From positions 186,001 through 250,000 of the forward strand of contig NZ_BPRC01000002.1 in the NCBI RefSeq assembly GCF_022179725.1: a stretch of 64,000 nt of DNA, given 5' to 3'. Position numbers and translations under genes: made by a program. Every line of letters begins with the position of its first letter. Position 1 is the first letter of the stretch. The notes under the pieces were generated by a model that worked only from the letters and a program-made list of their open reading frames with translations, was not told the origin of the DNA and made no database searches. This document shows positions 29,388-38,364 of this stretch, one piece after another. Origin of the DNA: Methylorubrum aminovorans. Lineage in GTDB: Bacteria; Pseudomonadota; Alphaproteobacteria; Rhizobiales; Beijerinckiaceae.

Positions 29388-30290
29388 GTGGCAATGGCGG
29401 ATGATGCGGCGCGGCCGCGGCTCGGACGCGGCCTCGCGGCGCTGATCGGCGACTTTTCCGACGACGCCCCCGAGGAGGCGGCCCGCAGCACCGGACACCC
29501 GCAGCGCAAGGTGGCGGTTGAGTTCCTGCGCCCGAACCCGCGCAATCCGCGACGCCGCTTCTCGGAGCCGGAACTCGACGAACTGGCCGCCTCGATCCGC
29601 CAGCGCGGCGTGATCCAGCCGATCGTCGCCCGTGCGCTGACGGGCGTGCCCGGCACCTTCGAGATCGTGGCCGGCGAGCGGCGCTGGCGCGCGGCCCAGC
29701 GGGCGGGCCTCAACGAGGTGCCGGTGGTGGTGGTCGAGATCGACGACCGCACGTCGCTCGAATACGCAATCCTGGAGAACGTCCAGCGCGCCGACCTGAA
29801 CGCCATCGAGGAGGCGGCGGGCTACGAGCGGTTGATGGGCGAGTTCAAGTACACCCAGGCCGAACTCGCCGACCTGCTCGGCAAGAGCCGCAGCCATCTC
29901 GCCAACACCCTGCGCCTGCTCCAGCTTCCGCCGGGAATCCAGGATCGGGTCATCGCCAGTGAGATCACCGCCGGCCATGCCCGGGCGCTGCTCTCCGTGC
30001 GCGATCCGGAAGCGGTGGCACGCCGCATTGTGGCCGAAGGGCTATCGGTGCGCGAAGTCGAGGCGCTGGCTGCGGCGGAAGCCCCGCAGGACGACACGCC
30101 CCGCCCGGGCCGCCCGCGGCGCTCGGCGGAAGGTGACGCCGCCCTGCGCTCCCTGGAAGACGTGCTCGGCCGGGCGCTGGGCTACAGCGTGGCGGTGAAG
30201 GCCAAGGCGAGCGGAGAGGGCGAGATCCGCATCCGCTACGCCACAGCCGAGGAGCGCGACGCGCTCTGTCGCAAGCTCGGCGGAGCCTGA
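29388..30290 (+). CDS. parB: Chromosome partitioning protein ParB
   Basis: ParB is the CTP-dependent DNA clamp that loads at parS and spreads. The 300-residue product has the N-terminal ParA-stimulating peptide region (RLGRGLAALIGD), the CTP-binding domain with RNPRRRF (52-58) and GERRWRAAQRAG (96-107), a central helix-turn-helix (TQAELADLLGKSRSHLANTLRLLQLP) and a C-terminal dimer domain. The GTG at 29388 is preferred because GGAG lies 9 bases upstream; an ATG follows two codons later. It is convergent with holA. Confidence 0.96.
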   Translation: MAMADDAARPRLGRGLAALIGDFSDDAPEEAARSTGHPQRKVAVEFLRPNPRNPRRRFSEPELDELAASIRQRGVIQPIVARALTGVPGTFEIVAGERRWRAAQRAGLNEVPVVVVEIDDRTSLEYAILENVQRADLNAIEEAAGYERLMGEFKYTQAELADLLGKSRSHLANTLRLLQLPPGIQDRVIASEITAGHARALLSVRDPEAVARRIVAEGLSVREVEALAAAEAPQDDTPRPGRPRRSAEGDAALRSLEDVLGRALGYSVAVKAKASGEGEIRIRYATAEERDALCRKLGGA

Positions 30291-30374
30291 CCGATCGATC
30301 CTCGGCCGCGCCGGACAACGGCGTGGCGAGGCCGATTACGGACAGAGCTGGCCCGTTGGTTTGCCTGAGCGGGC

Positions 30375-31406
30375 TCAGCCGCGACGCCGCGCTGCCTCGA
30401 CGGCGATGCGCAGGAACACGCCTTGCGCCTGCGCATGGGCGAGATCCGGCTCGGAGCGGCGGCAGGCGAGCACCGCGTCCTGCAGCCAAGCCACCGCCTG
30501 TTGCAGCCCCGGCACCGACCAGCGGGCGAGCTGGGTCTCGGCCAGGGCCTTGCGGCGGAAATGCAGGCCGCGCCAAGTGGCGACGAGTTGGCTCGCGCTG
30601 CCGCGCGGATTGTCGAGGCGCAGGGACAGCAAGGTGAGCGCGTGCCGCAGGCCGGCACCGAGCATCGCCGAAGGGTCCATCCCCTCGTGGCGGAAGCGGC
30701 GATATTCGCGCTCGGCCTCGCTCGCACGGCCGGCGAAGGCGGCGTCGATCAGCGCATTGAGCACGCTCGCACCGACATCGCTGACGATCGCCTCGACATC
30801 GTCCACACCGACGCTGCCCTGGCCACGGGCGTAGAGGGCGAGCTTGCCGATCTCCGACAGGCTGGCGCGGCGGTCGCTGCCGAGGCTGCCCGCCAGCAGG
30901 TCGCGGGCGTCGCGGTCGATGCGCAGCCCCTCCTCCTGCAGCGTGCGCTCGATCAGGTCGGCGAGCGTGCGCTCGTCGTCGGGGTAGCAGGGCAGGGCGA
31001 GCGCCTTGGGCGAGCCCTCGCAGAGGGTGCGCAGGGGCGCTGAGCGGGCGAGGTCGCCGGCCTCCACCACGATGCGGGCGCCCTCGGTCGGCGTCTTCAG
31101 GACGGCATCGACGGCGGGCGCGTAGTTGCGGCTGCCGGAGCGCACCCAGATCGTGCGGCTGCCGCCGAACAGGCCGACGGTGCCGGCCTCGTCCACCAGC
31201 CGGCCCGGATCGGAGGCAAGGGTATCGCCGTCGATCTTGATGAGCGCGAAGGGGTCGTCGGGGTCCGCCACCATGCCCCGCACCAGCCGCGCCGCGCGGT
31301 CCGCTACGAGCCCGGTATCGGGTCCGTAGACCAAGGTCACCGCGATGCGCGGATCGGGGCCGCGCCGGATCAGCCCCTCAACGTCGCCGGCCTTGACCGC
31401 CGTCAT
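30375..31406 (-). CDS. holA: DNA polymerase III delta subunit
   Basis: HolA opens the sliding clamp in the clamp-loader complex. The 343-residue product opens with GDVEGLIRRGPDPRIAVTLVYGPDTGLVADRA and keeps the three-domain delta layout, including ALIKIDGDTLASDPGRLVDEAGTVGLFGGSRTIWV and LAGSLGSDRRASLSEIGKLALYARG. It follows lptE by 10 bases, the normal alphaproteobacterial pairing, and converges on parB. The leuS gene that often heads this operon is not present upstream. Confidence 0.92.
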   Translation of the reverse strand: MTAVKAGDVEGLIRRGPDPRIAVTLVYGPDTGLVADRAARLVRGMVADPDDPFALIKIDGDTLASDPGRLVDEAGTVGLFGGSRTIWVRSGSRNYAPAVDAVLKTPTEGARIVVEAGDLARSAPLRTLCEGSPKALALPCYPDDERTLADLIERTLQEEGLRIDRDARDLLAGSLGSDRRASLSEIGKLALYARGQGSVGVDDVEAIVSDVGASVLNALIDAAFAGRASEAEREYRRFRHEGMDPSAMLGAGLRHALTLLSLRLDNPRGSASQLVATWRGLHFRRKALAETQLARWSVPGLQQAVAWLQDAVLACRRSEPDLAHAQAQGVFLRIAVEAARRRG

Positions 31407-31416
31407 GCCGTCGCCG

Positions 31417-31971
31417 TCAGAGGTTTGGCTTGACGGCGAGGACGGAGGCGATCCGGGTCTTGATCTGTTCGGCCAGCAGCTTGGCGAGTCGGATCTCCGC
31501 GTCGCGCGCGGCGCGCAGCGAGGCGAAGCGCTGGATCGAGCGATCGTAGGTCGCGGTGCCCGTCGCGATGCCCTCGGTGAGGATGCGGCGCCCGTCGAGG
31601 CTCTCCAGCGAGAATTTCACTGTGCCGACGATGGTGCCGGCCTCCGCCCGCGCCGTGGTCGAGGAGACGATCGGTGTCTGGACCTGTTCCGAGCCCTGCA
31701 TCTTCAGGCGGTAGCGCTTCGGCACAGCAGGCTGTCCGGAGCCGTCGAGGTCAAAGATCAGCTCGCTGCGCAGGTAATGCCCGAGGCGCTCCTGATCCTG
31801 CGCCATGTTGACGTCGTCGACCTGGATCGCGGAGAGCAGCCCCTGCATCGACTCACCCGACGCGGTCGGCCCGTAGAGCGGACGGAAGCAGGCGCCGAGA
31901 TTCAGCGCGAGGCCGGCAGCGAGCACGAGCCGCGCGATTCGAACCCCCGGCCCCTTGGTCGCCACACCCAT
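31417..31971 (-). CDS. lptE: LPS-assembly lipoprotein LptE
   Basis: LptE plugs and assists the LptD translocon that places lipopolysaccharide in the outer membrane. The 184-residue product starting at the ATG at 31971 has a lipoprotein signal with lipobox LGAC (Cys28), followed by FRPLYG, the typical post-lipobox segment of alphaproteobacterial LptE, and a single RlpB/LptE-like domain. An in-frame ATG at 32040 would place the signal too far inside. It is paired with holA (10-base gap). Confidence 0.9.
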   Translation of the reverse strand: MGVATKGPGVRIARLVLAAGLALNLGACFRPLYGPTASGESMQGLLSAIQVDDVNMAQDQERLGHYLRSELIFDLDGSGQPAVPKRYRLKMQGSEQVQTPIVSSTTARAEAGTIVGTVKFSLESLDGRRILTEGIATGTATYDRSIQRFASLRAARDAEIRLAKLLAEQIKTRIASVLAVKPNL

Positions 31972-32442
31972 CACCCGCCTCAAGGCTGTTCCTCGCCGCA
32001 CCACACCGATCCGTCGGAGAGCCAAGTCTCGGAAAACCAAGTCTCGTCAAGCCGGGCCGGCACACGGTTCCGCTTGTACGGCAGGCCCCGCGCCCGGTCA
32101 CCCTGCCAGACGCATGCTTTACGAAGGCTGTGCGGCGAGACGATGATCGGATGCTCGAATCGGGACGCCGCGCGGCTTGCGCAGAGAGACGTGGCGCGGT
32201 GCGCGGATCGAGACGCGGCAGCCTTCATCAGGGCGCTGGTTTCTTGCGGAACCGGAGGGCGATTCCCACCTTATGCAGACCCACGAACCTGTTCCGAAAC
32301 AGCGCCTTGACGGCGATCGGACGAGCGGCGTAGAACAGAACAAATGGCGAACAAACGAGCCCTGTCCTGGTCGGTCGCGCTCCGCGATCTGAAGGACGAT
32401 CGATCCCGGAGAGCGGACGTGCGCGAGGAGCGTCTCCGAACC
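31972..32442. other. Intergenic region upstream of lptE-holA
   Basis: About 470 bases lie where leuS is found in many relatives. No leuS fragment is visible. One minus-strand frame ends near 32228 with a protein-like LFRNRFVGLHKVGIALRFRKK, but it has no credible start or homologue that I know. The region must hold the lptE promoter and a direct repeat resembling an SOS box at 32338. Confidence 0.45.
32338..32352. promoter_or_regulatory. Candidate LexA (SOS) box
   Basis: GAACAAATGGCGAAC is a direct repeat of GAAC with a 7-base spacer, which read on the other strand is GTTC-N7-GTTC, the LexA operator known in alphaproteobacteria. It lies 91 bases upstream of the preferred start of the small gene at 32443. 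A match of eight fixed bases is expected about once per strand by chance in a window this size, so position is the main support. Confidence 0.35.
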
Positions 32443-32784
32443 ATGGCGGGCCTGCGCGGCGCCGCTCCTGCCCTGAGCGCGTGGCGCGGGCGTTCCGGCC
32501 GCCGCTACGTCGTTGGCGTCCACGATCTGGCCGAGCCCGACCTCGACGAGGTGGACGAGGCGGTGGTGATTGCCGTGCGGCGCGACGATGCCGGCATCGC
32601 CCAGGCCGTCTCGATCGCCGCTTCCGGCAAGGGACCGCGCGAGCGCCTGCACCGGAACTGGCTGGCCCGCGCCCGTCAGAAGGGTGCGACGGAGATGCAT
32701 GTTCACCGTCTCGCCGAGGGCGAGGAGGAGCGCCGCGCCGTCGTGGCCGACCTCGCCATCGAAACGGAGCAGGCGAGCGCCTGA
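32443..32784 (+). CDS. Small hypothetical protein
   Basis: The 113-residue charged protein starts MAGLRGAAPALSAWRGRSGRRYVVGVHDL and continues with an acidic stretch and a basic helix. I do not recognise a domain. An in-frame ATG at 32344 would add 33 residues; it overlaps the SOS-box-like repeat, which argues for the later start. Coding is supported by globular composition in the first half (RRYVVGVHDL, AVVIAVRRDDAGI). If the upstream box is real, the gene may be DNA-damage responsive. Confidence 0.55.
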   Translation: MAGLRGAAPALSAWRGRSGRRYVVGVHDLAEPDLDEVDEAVVIAVRRDDAGIAQAVSIAASGKGPRERLHRNWLARARQKGATEMHVHRLAEGEEERRAVVADLAIETEQASA

Positions 32785-32917
32785 ACCCTTGTCCGAGCCC
32801 CGTCCACTCTCCGGCCCGTGACGGCCGGGGACAGGGCTGCCCCTTGCCTTGCGCCGCCCCTCTCTCCAAACACGGGGCGTCCGGCCGGTCCTGCCGGACC
32901 GCGCAGGAACGAGGCCG

Positions 32918-34021
32918 ATGGCGCAGACACCCGAACCGATTCCCGGCGGACCGCTCCCGCGGCGGCGCAGGCGGATCGGCCTGTTCCTTCCCTACATCCT
33001 GCTCGCCACCCTTGCCCTCGCCTGGACCACCGCGTGGTTCTTCATCCGCGGCAAGGCCGAGAGCGAGATGGACGCTTGGCTCGCCCGCGAGGCCCAGGCC
33101 GGGCGCCAGTGGACCTGCGCCGACCGCTCGATCACAGGCTTCCCCTTCCGCCTCGAACTGCGCTGCGCCTCCGTGCGCTTCGCCCGTTCCGATGGCCGCT
33201 TCACCCTCGGGCCGACCACCGCCGTGGTGCAGGTCTACGATCCGCGCCACGTCGTTCTCGAGGTCGCCGGCCCGTTCCATGTCGAGCAGGGTGACCTGAC
33301 CGGCGACGTCACTTGGTCCTCTCTCGAAGCGAGCTTCCACGCCGCCTCGAACGGGTTCAGCCGCGCCTCCCTCGTCGTCGATGCACCCAAGGGCACGATT
33401 CAATCCCCCGATCCGGGCCCCGTGGACTTCGCCGCCGGGCACCTCGAACTCCACGCCCGCCCCACGCCCGGCCGCTTCGAGAGCGACGGCGCCGTCGATG
33501 TCAGCCTGCGCCTCGCCAAGGCCTCCGTTCCGCGGCTCGACGCGCTGGCCGGCAGCAGCGACCCCGCCGATATCGACCTCGACACGACGATCGAGCAGGC
33601 CGCGGTGCTGCGCACCGGCACGGTGGCGCGGGAACTGGAGAAGTGGCGACGGGCCGATGGCCGCCTCGACGTGACCCGGCTGTCGATCGCCAAGGGCGAG
33701 CGCCGGCTCCAGGCCAAGGGCGAAGTCGGCCTCGACGAGGCGCATCGCCCTGAAGGCCGCTTCGAGTTGCGCGCCGTGGGGCTCGAAGCTCTGGTCGGGC
33801 AGGTGATGGGCCAGCGCTTCGGCTCGGACAAGGGCGCGCTGATCGGCAACCTCGTCGGCCAGTTCCTCGGCGGCCTGCGCAAGCGCGAGGACGCCTCCGG
33901 AGAGGCGCAGGCAGACAACCCCAACGGCCTCAAGCCCCTGCCGACCCTGCGGTTGGGTGACGGGCGCCTGATGCTCGGCCCGCTCGCCGTGCCGAACGTG
34001 GCGCTGCCGGCCTTGTACTGA
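32918..34021 (+). CDS. DUF2125 protein, membrane-anchored
   Basis: The 367-residue product has a basic N-terminus, one transmembrane helix (about 19-43) and a large periplasmic DUF2125 domain with WTCADRSITGFPFRLELRCASV, the strongest family signature. The family is conserved in alphaproteobacteria and of unknown function. Its alternating beta pattern resembles AsmA-like envelope proteins, which is only an impression. The ATG at 32918 directly precedes the hydrophobic segment. It is transcribed alone or with the small gene upstream. Confidence 0.82.
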   Translation: MAQTPEPIPGGPLPRRRRRIGLFLPYILLATLALAWTTAWFFIRGKAESEMDAWLAREAQAGRQWTCADRSITGFPFRLELRCASVRFARSDGRFTLGPTTAVVQVYDPRHVVLEVAGPFHVEQGDLTGDVTWSSLEASFHAASNGFSRASLVVDAPKGTIQSPDPGPVDFAAGHLELHARPTPGRFESDGAVDVSLRLAKASVPRLDALAGSSDPADIDLDTTIEQAAVLRTGTVARELEKWRRADGRLDVTRLSIAKGERRLQAKGEVGLDEAHRPEGRFELRAVGLEALVGQVMGQRFGSDKGALIGNLVGQFLGGLRKREDASGEAQADNPNGLKPLPTLRLGDGRLMLGPLAVPNVALPALY

Positions 34022-34202
34022 GGTTGCTCTCGCGGCGAGGGACCAAACCGGAACCGTTGACGCTTCGGCGGCGCCCTCAATATCCCGTCGCTGACAACGC
34101 CGGCGTGTGCACCATCTCAGCGCGCGAAAAGCGGCCCTCCCGGCCCCCTAAGGCACCGCCAGGAGGACGCGTCCGCGAACGGTGCCGTCGCAAGAGCGAG
34201 CC

Positions 34203-36431
34203 ATGTCGTCGAAGACCGCAGCGCCCTCGGCCGCCAAGCCGGACCCTCGCAGGGCATGCAGGGCGCGATGCGAGCGCGCCGGCACTTCGCCGTGGCCGCT
34301 GCCGGCTCCCGCCGATCCGTCCGAGGGCGATCGCTCCGAACCGCGCCGGCAAAGGCCGGCACGCCACTTCTTCGCCGCTTTCCTCATCGGAAGCGCGTTC
34401 GCGGCGTCGGACGCCGTTCGGGCCGAGCAAGCGCCGAGTCCGGCGCCCGCCTCGTCGGCTTCCTCATCCACACCCTCATCCGAGAAGGCTTCGGGCGATC
34501 CCGTCGGGCCGGGCGAGGCCTGCGACCGCGCCATCGCTCTCCCGAAGGAGATCGAGGCCGTAACCCCTGACCGATCAATCCTCGACGGCGTGGCCGAGGG
34601 ACGGAATGCCGCCCTGGAGGCCGCCGCGACCGTCTGCGCCGCCGCGGAGCCGGCGGAGGCGGGCGCCTCCTACCGGCTCGGCCTCGCCCTCAAGGCGCTG
34701 AAACGCAAGGACGCGGCGCTCGCCGCCTTCACGCGGGCGAAGGAACGCAACTATCCCGGCGGCTACGACGCGATCGCGGAAGGGCGCTTCGACGGGCTCT
34801 ACGGGCCCGCCCTGCCGAAAGATCCTTCCGCCGGTCTCGCCGTGCTGAGCGAGGGCGTCGCGCGGACCGGTCATCCCGAGCTCAAGCGCTATCTGGCCCG
34901 GAACCTCGCGAGCGCCGAGCCGCCACTGCGCGACAGCGCCAGGGCGCTCACCCTCTTGGAGGAAGCCGCCCGCGCGGGGCACGCCCCCGCCAAGGCGGAT
35001 TGGGCGCGGCGGATCGCGGAGGAAGCGGACGGGCAGCCCGCCCCGGACGAGGCACGCATCCGCGCCCTCCTGGAGGAGGCCGTGGCGAGCGGAAGCCGGT
35101 ACGCCGCCTTCGTCTACGGGCAATTGCACGACAGGGGGATCGGGCTGAAGCGGGACCTCGCGGCGGCCCGGCGCTTCTACCTCCTGGCCGCGGAGCGGGA
35201 CTCGATCGCGGCCATGCTGGAACTTGCCGGAATGATGCGGGACGGCGAGGGCGGCCCCGTGGACATCGCTGGCCAGCGGCGCTGGCTCCTGCGGGCGAGC
35301 GGCCTCGGCAACGCCACGGCGACGTTCGCCCTGGCCAATTCCCACATCGACAACGCGCCGACCAACGTGATGCTCGGTCTCGTGCTCCTCGAACGGTTGG
35401 CCGAGGGCGGCTCGATCGAGGCCGCGCACGGGCTCGGGGTCCGCTATCAGGATGCGGGGGGCGTGGTGCGCGACTACGCCCTGGCGATGAAGTGGTTCCG
35501 CCGGGCGGCGGAGGCCGGCGACGGCCGGGCGATGAACCAGATCGGCACGATCTACGATTACGGCCAGGGCGTGCCAGTCGATCACGCGGAGGCGCGGCGC
35601 TGGTACGACCGGGCGGCGGCGAAGGGAGTAGCGGCGGCCTATACCGCCATCGGGATGCAGTACGACCACGCTCGCGGCGTGCCGCGCGACCTCGCCGAGG
35701 CCCTGGCCTGGTACCGCAAGGGCGCCGAGCGCGGCTCGGCCGCCTCCATGAACAACATCGGCTACGCCTACATGGCGGGCCGGGGGGTGACGCGAGACGA
35801 CGGGCAGGCCGTCCGCTGGCTCGAACAGGCCGTCGCGAAGAACGACCGGACCGCCAAGCTCAACCTCGCCAACCTCCATTTCAAGGGCCGCGGCGTGAAG
35901 AAGGATCCGATCCGCGGCCTCACCCTGCTGCAGGAGGCGGCCGAGCAGGGGCTGCCCCAGGCACTCAACGACCTCGCGTTGATGGAGATGGAGCGGCCGC
36001 AGCCCAAAGGGGCGCGGGCGGTGCGGATGCTGCGGCAGGCCGCCGTGGACGGGGCGGCCGTCGCCTACCACAATCTCGGCATGGCCCTGATCCAGGGTTG
36101 GGACGGTGTCCCCGACGACGCGGAGGCGAATTACTGGTTCCGGCAGTCGATCGACAACCGCTCGGACATCGACGCCGCGGCCTATTCGGAATCGCAGTTC
36201 CAGCTCGGCCGAAACCTTGTGGCCGGCCGCGGCATCGACCGCGACGTCGAGGGCGGCCTGGCGCTGATCCGGGCTTCGGCCGCAGCGCGCAATCCTCGGG
36301 CGATGAGCTTCCTCAGGACCGCCGGACAGGCGCGGGCGGCGAAATCCAAGGGCGGAGGCAGTGCGTCCGTGCGGAAGGCCGGGGCGGCCAAAGGCAAGAA
36401 GGCGCCCGCTGCGCGAAGGGCGCAGCGTTAA
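34203..36431 (+). CDS. Large exported Sel1-repeat (TPR-like) protein
   Basis: The product of about 742 residues has a long N-terminal extension (about 50 residues rich in Pro and Arg) before a hydrophobic signal-like segment (about 55-72, FFAAFLIGSAFAASDAVRA). A region without clear repeats follows (about 75-250), then at least ten Sel1 repeats (about 250-690), such as AMKWFRRAAEAGDGRAMNQIGTIYDYGQGV and its relatives, and a Lys/Ala-rich tail. Sel1 repeats form solenoids for protein binding; relatives include ExoR and PodJ-like regulators of envelope and polarity. An in-frame start at 34182 is also possible. The specific partner is unknown. Confidence 0.82.
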   Translation: MSSKTAAPSAAKPDPRRACRARCERAGTSPWPLPAPADPSEGDRSEPRRQRPARHFFAAFLIGSAFAASDAVRAEQAPSPAPASSASSSTPSSEKASGDPVGPGEACDRAIALPKEIEAVTPDRSILDGVAEGRNAALEAAATVCAAAEPAEAGASYRLGLALKALKRKDAALAAFTRAKERNYPGGYDAIAEGRFDGLYGPALPKDPSAGLAVLSEGVARTGHPELKRYLARNLASAEPPLRDSARALTLLEEAARAGHAPAKADWARRIAEEADGQPAPDEARIRALLEEAVASGSRYAAFVYGQLHDRGIGLKRDLAAARRFYLLAAERDSIAAMLELAGMMRDGEGGPVDIAGQRRWLLRASGLGNATATFALANSHIDNAPTNVMLGLVLLERLAEGGSIEAAHGLGVRYQDAGGVVRDYALAMKWFRRAAEAGDGRAMNQIGTIYDYGQGVPVDHAEARRWYDRAAAKGVAAAYTAIGMQYDHARGVPRDLAEALAWYRKGAERGSAASMNNIGYAYMAGRGVTRDDGQAVRWLEQAVAKNDRTAKLNLANLHFKGRGVKKDPIRGLTLLQEAAEQGLPQALNDLALMEMERPQPKGARAVRMLRQAAVDGAAVAYHNLGMALIQGWDGVPDDAEANYWFRQSIDNRSDIDAAAYSESQFQLGRNLVAGRGIDRDVEGGLALIRASAAARNPRAMSFLRTAGQARAAKSKGGGSASVRKAGAAKGKKAPAARRAQR

Positions 36432-36464
36432 GGCATCGTCCCGAACGGTTGTTGCCGCCGTCTC

Positions 36465-37409
36465 CTACCAGGGACGCGGCGCCCCGAAGAGCTTGCGCTG
36501 GAGGAACCGACCGGCGGCCTCGACGCGCGGCTGATGCAGGTGGCGCAGCCGCCAGAGACGGTGCTCCCGTGGCGAGACCGGCCGCGCCAGTTCCGGCACG
36601 GCCCCGGACCGCGCCCGCAGCCGCAAGGCCTCGGCCGGCGCGACGCCCTCCAGATAGGCGAGGGCGTGGCGCATCTCGTCGAGGGTCGGCCCAACCCAGT
36701 TCTGCGTCCGGAAGCACGGCTCGGCTTCCGCGTGCGGCCCCGTCGCGGAGGCAGCCGGGGCGGGGCGGGGATAGTGATTGAGCCGGATCTCGCCCTGGCG
36801 CACGCCGAGCACGGTACCGGGCCGCACCGGATCCGGCTCGGCGGGGCTGAAATCGCTCATCAGCCGCTCGCCCTGGACCAGCGTCGCCAGTCCCGTGTCG
36901 ATGATCGCGGCGACAGCGCCCTGCCGATAGATCTCCGTGACGGGGCGGTTCGCCTCGTCCTCCGAGTTCGCGAGGGCGCGGGGGAAGCGGCGCAGCACCA
37001 GCCCGGAGGGGTTTTCATCCAGTCCTGCGGTGTCGAAGACGCGCCGGTTGACCACCACCGCGCCGGCATGGGGCGGGATGCGGGCGATCCAGTCCTGGAT
37101 CGAGCGGCCGGGCGCCGGCACGAGGAACTCGTCGAGCGAGAGGAAGGCGGCGAAGCGGAACAGCCGCGCCCTCGAGGCGAGGAAGTGATTGTAGGCGGCA
37201 AACCGCGGCGTCATGTCGATGCGCGTCGGGCAGGGCAGGGCGGTGACGCCGATGCCCTCGTGCGCCTTCAGGAGGGCCGCCGCTTCGACGTCGAGGCCGT
37301 TGTCGTAGATCACGAAATGGCGCACGCCGACGGCGCGGTGGAAGGAGACCCACTCGAACAGGTCGGGTGCCGCGCCCTCGACCACGGCGACGATGGCGAA
37401 TGTCCGCAT
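36465..37409 (-). CDS. Glycosyltransferase family 92/DUF23-type protein
   Basis: The 314-residue product opens MRTFAIVAVVEGAAPDLFEWVSFHRAVGVRHFVIYDNG, the conserved start of the GT92-like family, and has a putative metal/nucleotide-sugar site at AAFLSLDEFLVP. No signal or membrane segment is seen. It lies 16 bases after tyrA on the same strand and is probably co-transcribed with hisC and tyrA, though no aromatic-amino-acid role follows from that. The sugar donor and acceptor are unknown. Confidence 0.75.
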   Translation of the reverse strand: MRTFAIVAVVEGAAPDLFEWVSFHRAVGVRHFVIYDNGLDVEAAALLKAHEGIGVTALPCPTRIDMTPRFAAYNHFLASRARLFRFAAFLSLDEFLVPAPGRSIQDWIARIPPHAGAVVVNRRVFDTAGLDENPSGLVLRRFPRALANSEDEANRPVTEIYRQGAVAAIIDTGLATLVQGERLMSDFSPAEPDPVRPGTVLGVRQGEIRLNHYPRPAPAASATGPHAEAEPCFRTQNWVGPTLDEMRHALAYLEGVAPAEALRLRARSGAVPELARPVSPREHRLWRLRHLHQPRVEAAGRFLQRKLFGAPRPW

Positions 37410-37425
37410 CTTCCGCGCCTCTCCT

Positions 37426-38364
37426 TCAGCTCTGCCGTGCCTCGGGCGCCGCCGCGTTGCGGGCGCGCCCGAAATCCGGCTCGGCCGTCTCCTGACCCAT
37501 GGCGACGATGCCGCGGCGGATCGCGCGGGTGCGGGTGAACAGGTCGTGCAGGGCTTCGCCGTCGCCCCAGCGGATCGCCCGCGAAAGGGCGGACAGATCC
37601 TCGTTGAAGCGCCCGAGCATCTCCAGCACCGCGTCGCGGTTGGTCAGGAAGATGTCGCGCCACATGGTCGGATCGGAGGCGGCGATGCGGGTGAAATCGC
37701 GAAAACCGCCGGCGGAGAACTTGATGACCTCGGACTGCGTGACGGCTTCGAGATCGGCCGCCGTGCCGACGATGTTGTAGGCGATCAGGTGCGGCACGTG
37801 GCTGGTGATGGCGAGCACGAGGTCGTGGTGCTCGGGCGTCATGGTCTCGACGATGGCGCCCAACCCCTGCCACAGGCCCTGCACCCGCTCGACCGCCGCC
37901 GGGTCGGCCCCCTCCGGCGGGGTGAGGATGCACCAGCGATTCGAGAACAGGGTGGCGAAACCCGAATCCGGCCCCGAATACTCGGTGCCCGCCACCGGAT
38001 GCGCCGGCACGAACGGATTCTTTTCAGAGAGATGCGGGGTCACGGCCGCGACGACGGCAGCCTTGACCGAGCCGACGTCTGAGACGACGGCGCCCGGCTT
38101 CAGGTGCGGGGCGATCTGCGCCGCTACGTCGCCGATGGCGCCCACCGGCACACAGAGGATGACGAGGTCGGCCCCTGCGACCGCCGACGCCTCGGTGCTC
38201 GCGACGTCCGCCAGTCCCAGCGCCTTCACCCGCTCGATCACGCCGGCATCGCGGTCGATCGCCACGATCTCGCGGGCGAGTCCGTAGGTCCGGGCGCCGC
38301 GGGCGATCGAGGAACCGATCAGACCAAGCCCGACGATGGCGAGGCGCTCCACGACCGCGGTCAC
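37426..38364 (-). CDS. tyrA: Prephenate/arogenate dehydrogenase
   Basis: TyrA oxidatively decarboxylates prephenate or arogenate in tyrosine synthesis. The 312-residue product starts at a GTG that overlaps the hisC stop (GTGA, 38361-38364). It has the NAD-binding loop [40 protein letters not shown] and the helical dimerisation domain with [17 protein letters not shown]. The order hisC-tyrA with overlap is standard in alphaproteobacteria. Cofactor and substrate preference cannot be read from sequence with confidence. Confidence 0.93.
   Translation of the reverse strand: MTAVVERLAIVGLGLIGSSIARGARTYGLAREIVAIDRDAGVIERVKALGLADVASTEASAVAGADLVILCVPVGAIGDVAAQIAPHLKPGAVVSDVGSVKAAVVAAVTPHLSEKNPFVPAHPVAGTEYSGPDSGFATLFSNRWCILTPPEGADPAAVERVQGLWQGLGAIVETMTPEHHDLVLAITSHVPHLIAYNIVGTAADLEAVTQSEVIKFSAGGFRDFTRIAASDPTMWRDIFLTNRDAVLEMLGRFNEDLSALSRAIRWGDGEALHDLFTRTRAIRRGIVAMGQETAEPDFGRARNAAAPEARQS

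Noticed and set aside
31936..31948. tRNA-like T-arm sequence (GATTCGAACCCCC, complement of GGGGGTTCGAATC).
   Set aside because: It lies in the lptE coding start and no acceptor, D or anticodon arms surround it.
32228..32370. Minus-strand segment translating to LFRNRFVGLHKVGIALRFRKK, possibly the C-terminus of a lost gene.
   Set aside because: No start, no upstream domain and no family I recognise; the segment is short enough to be chance.
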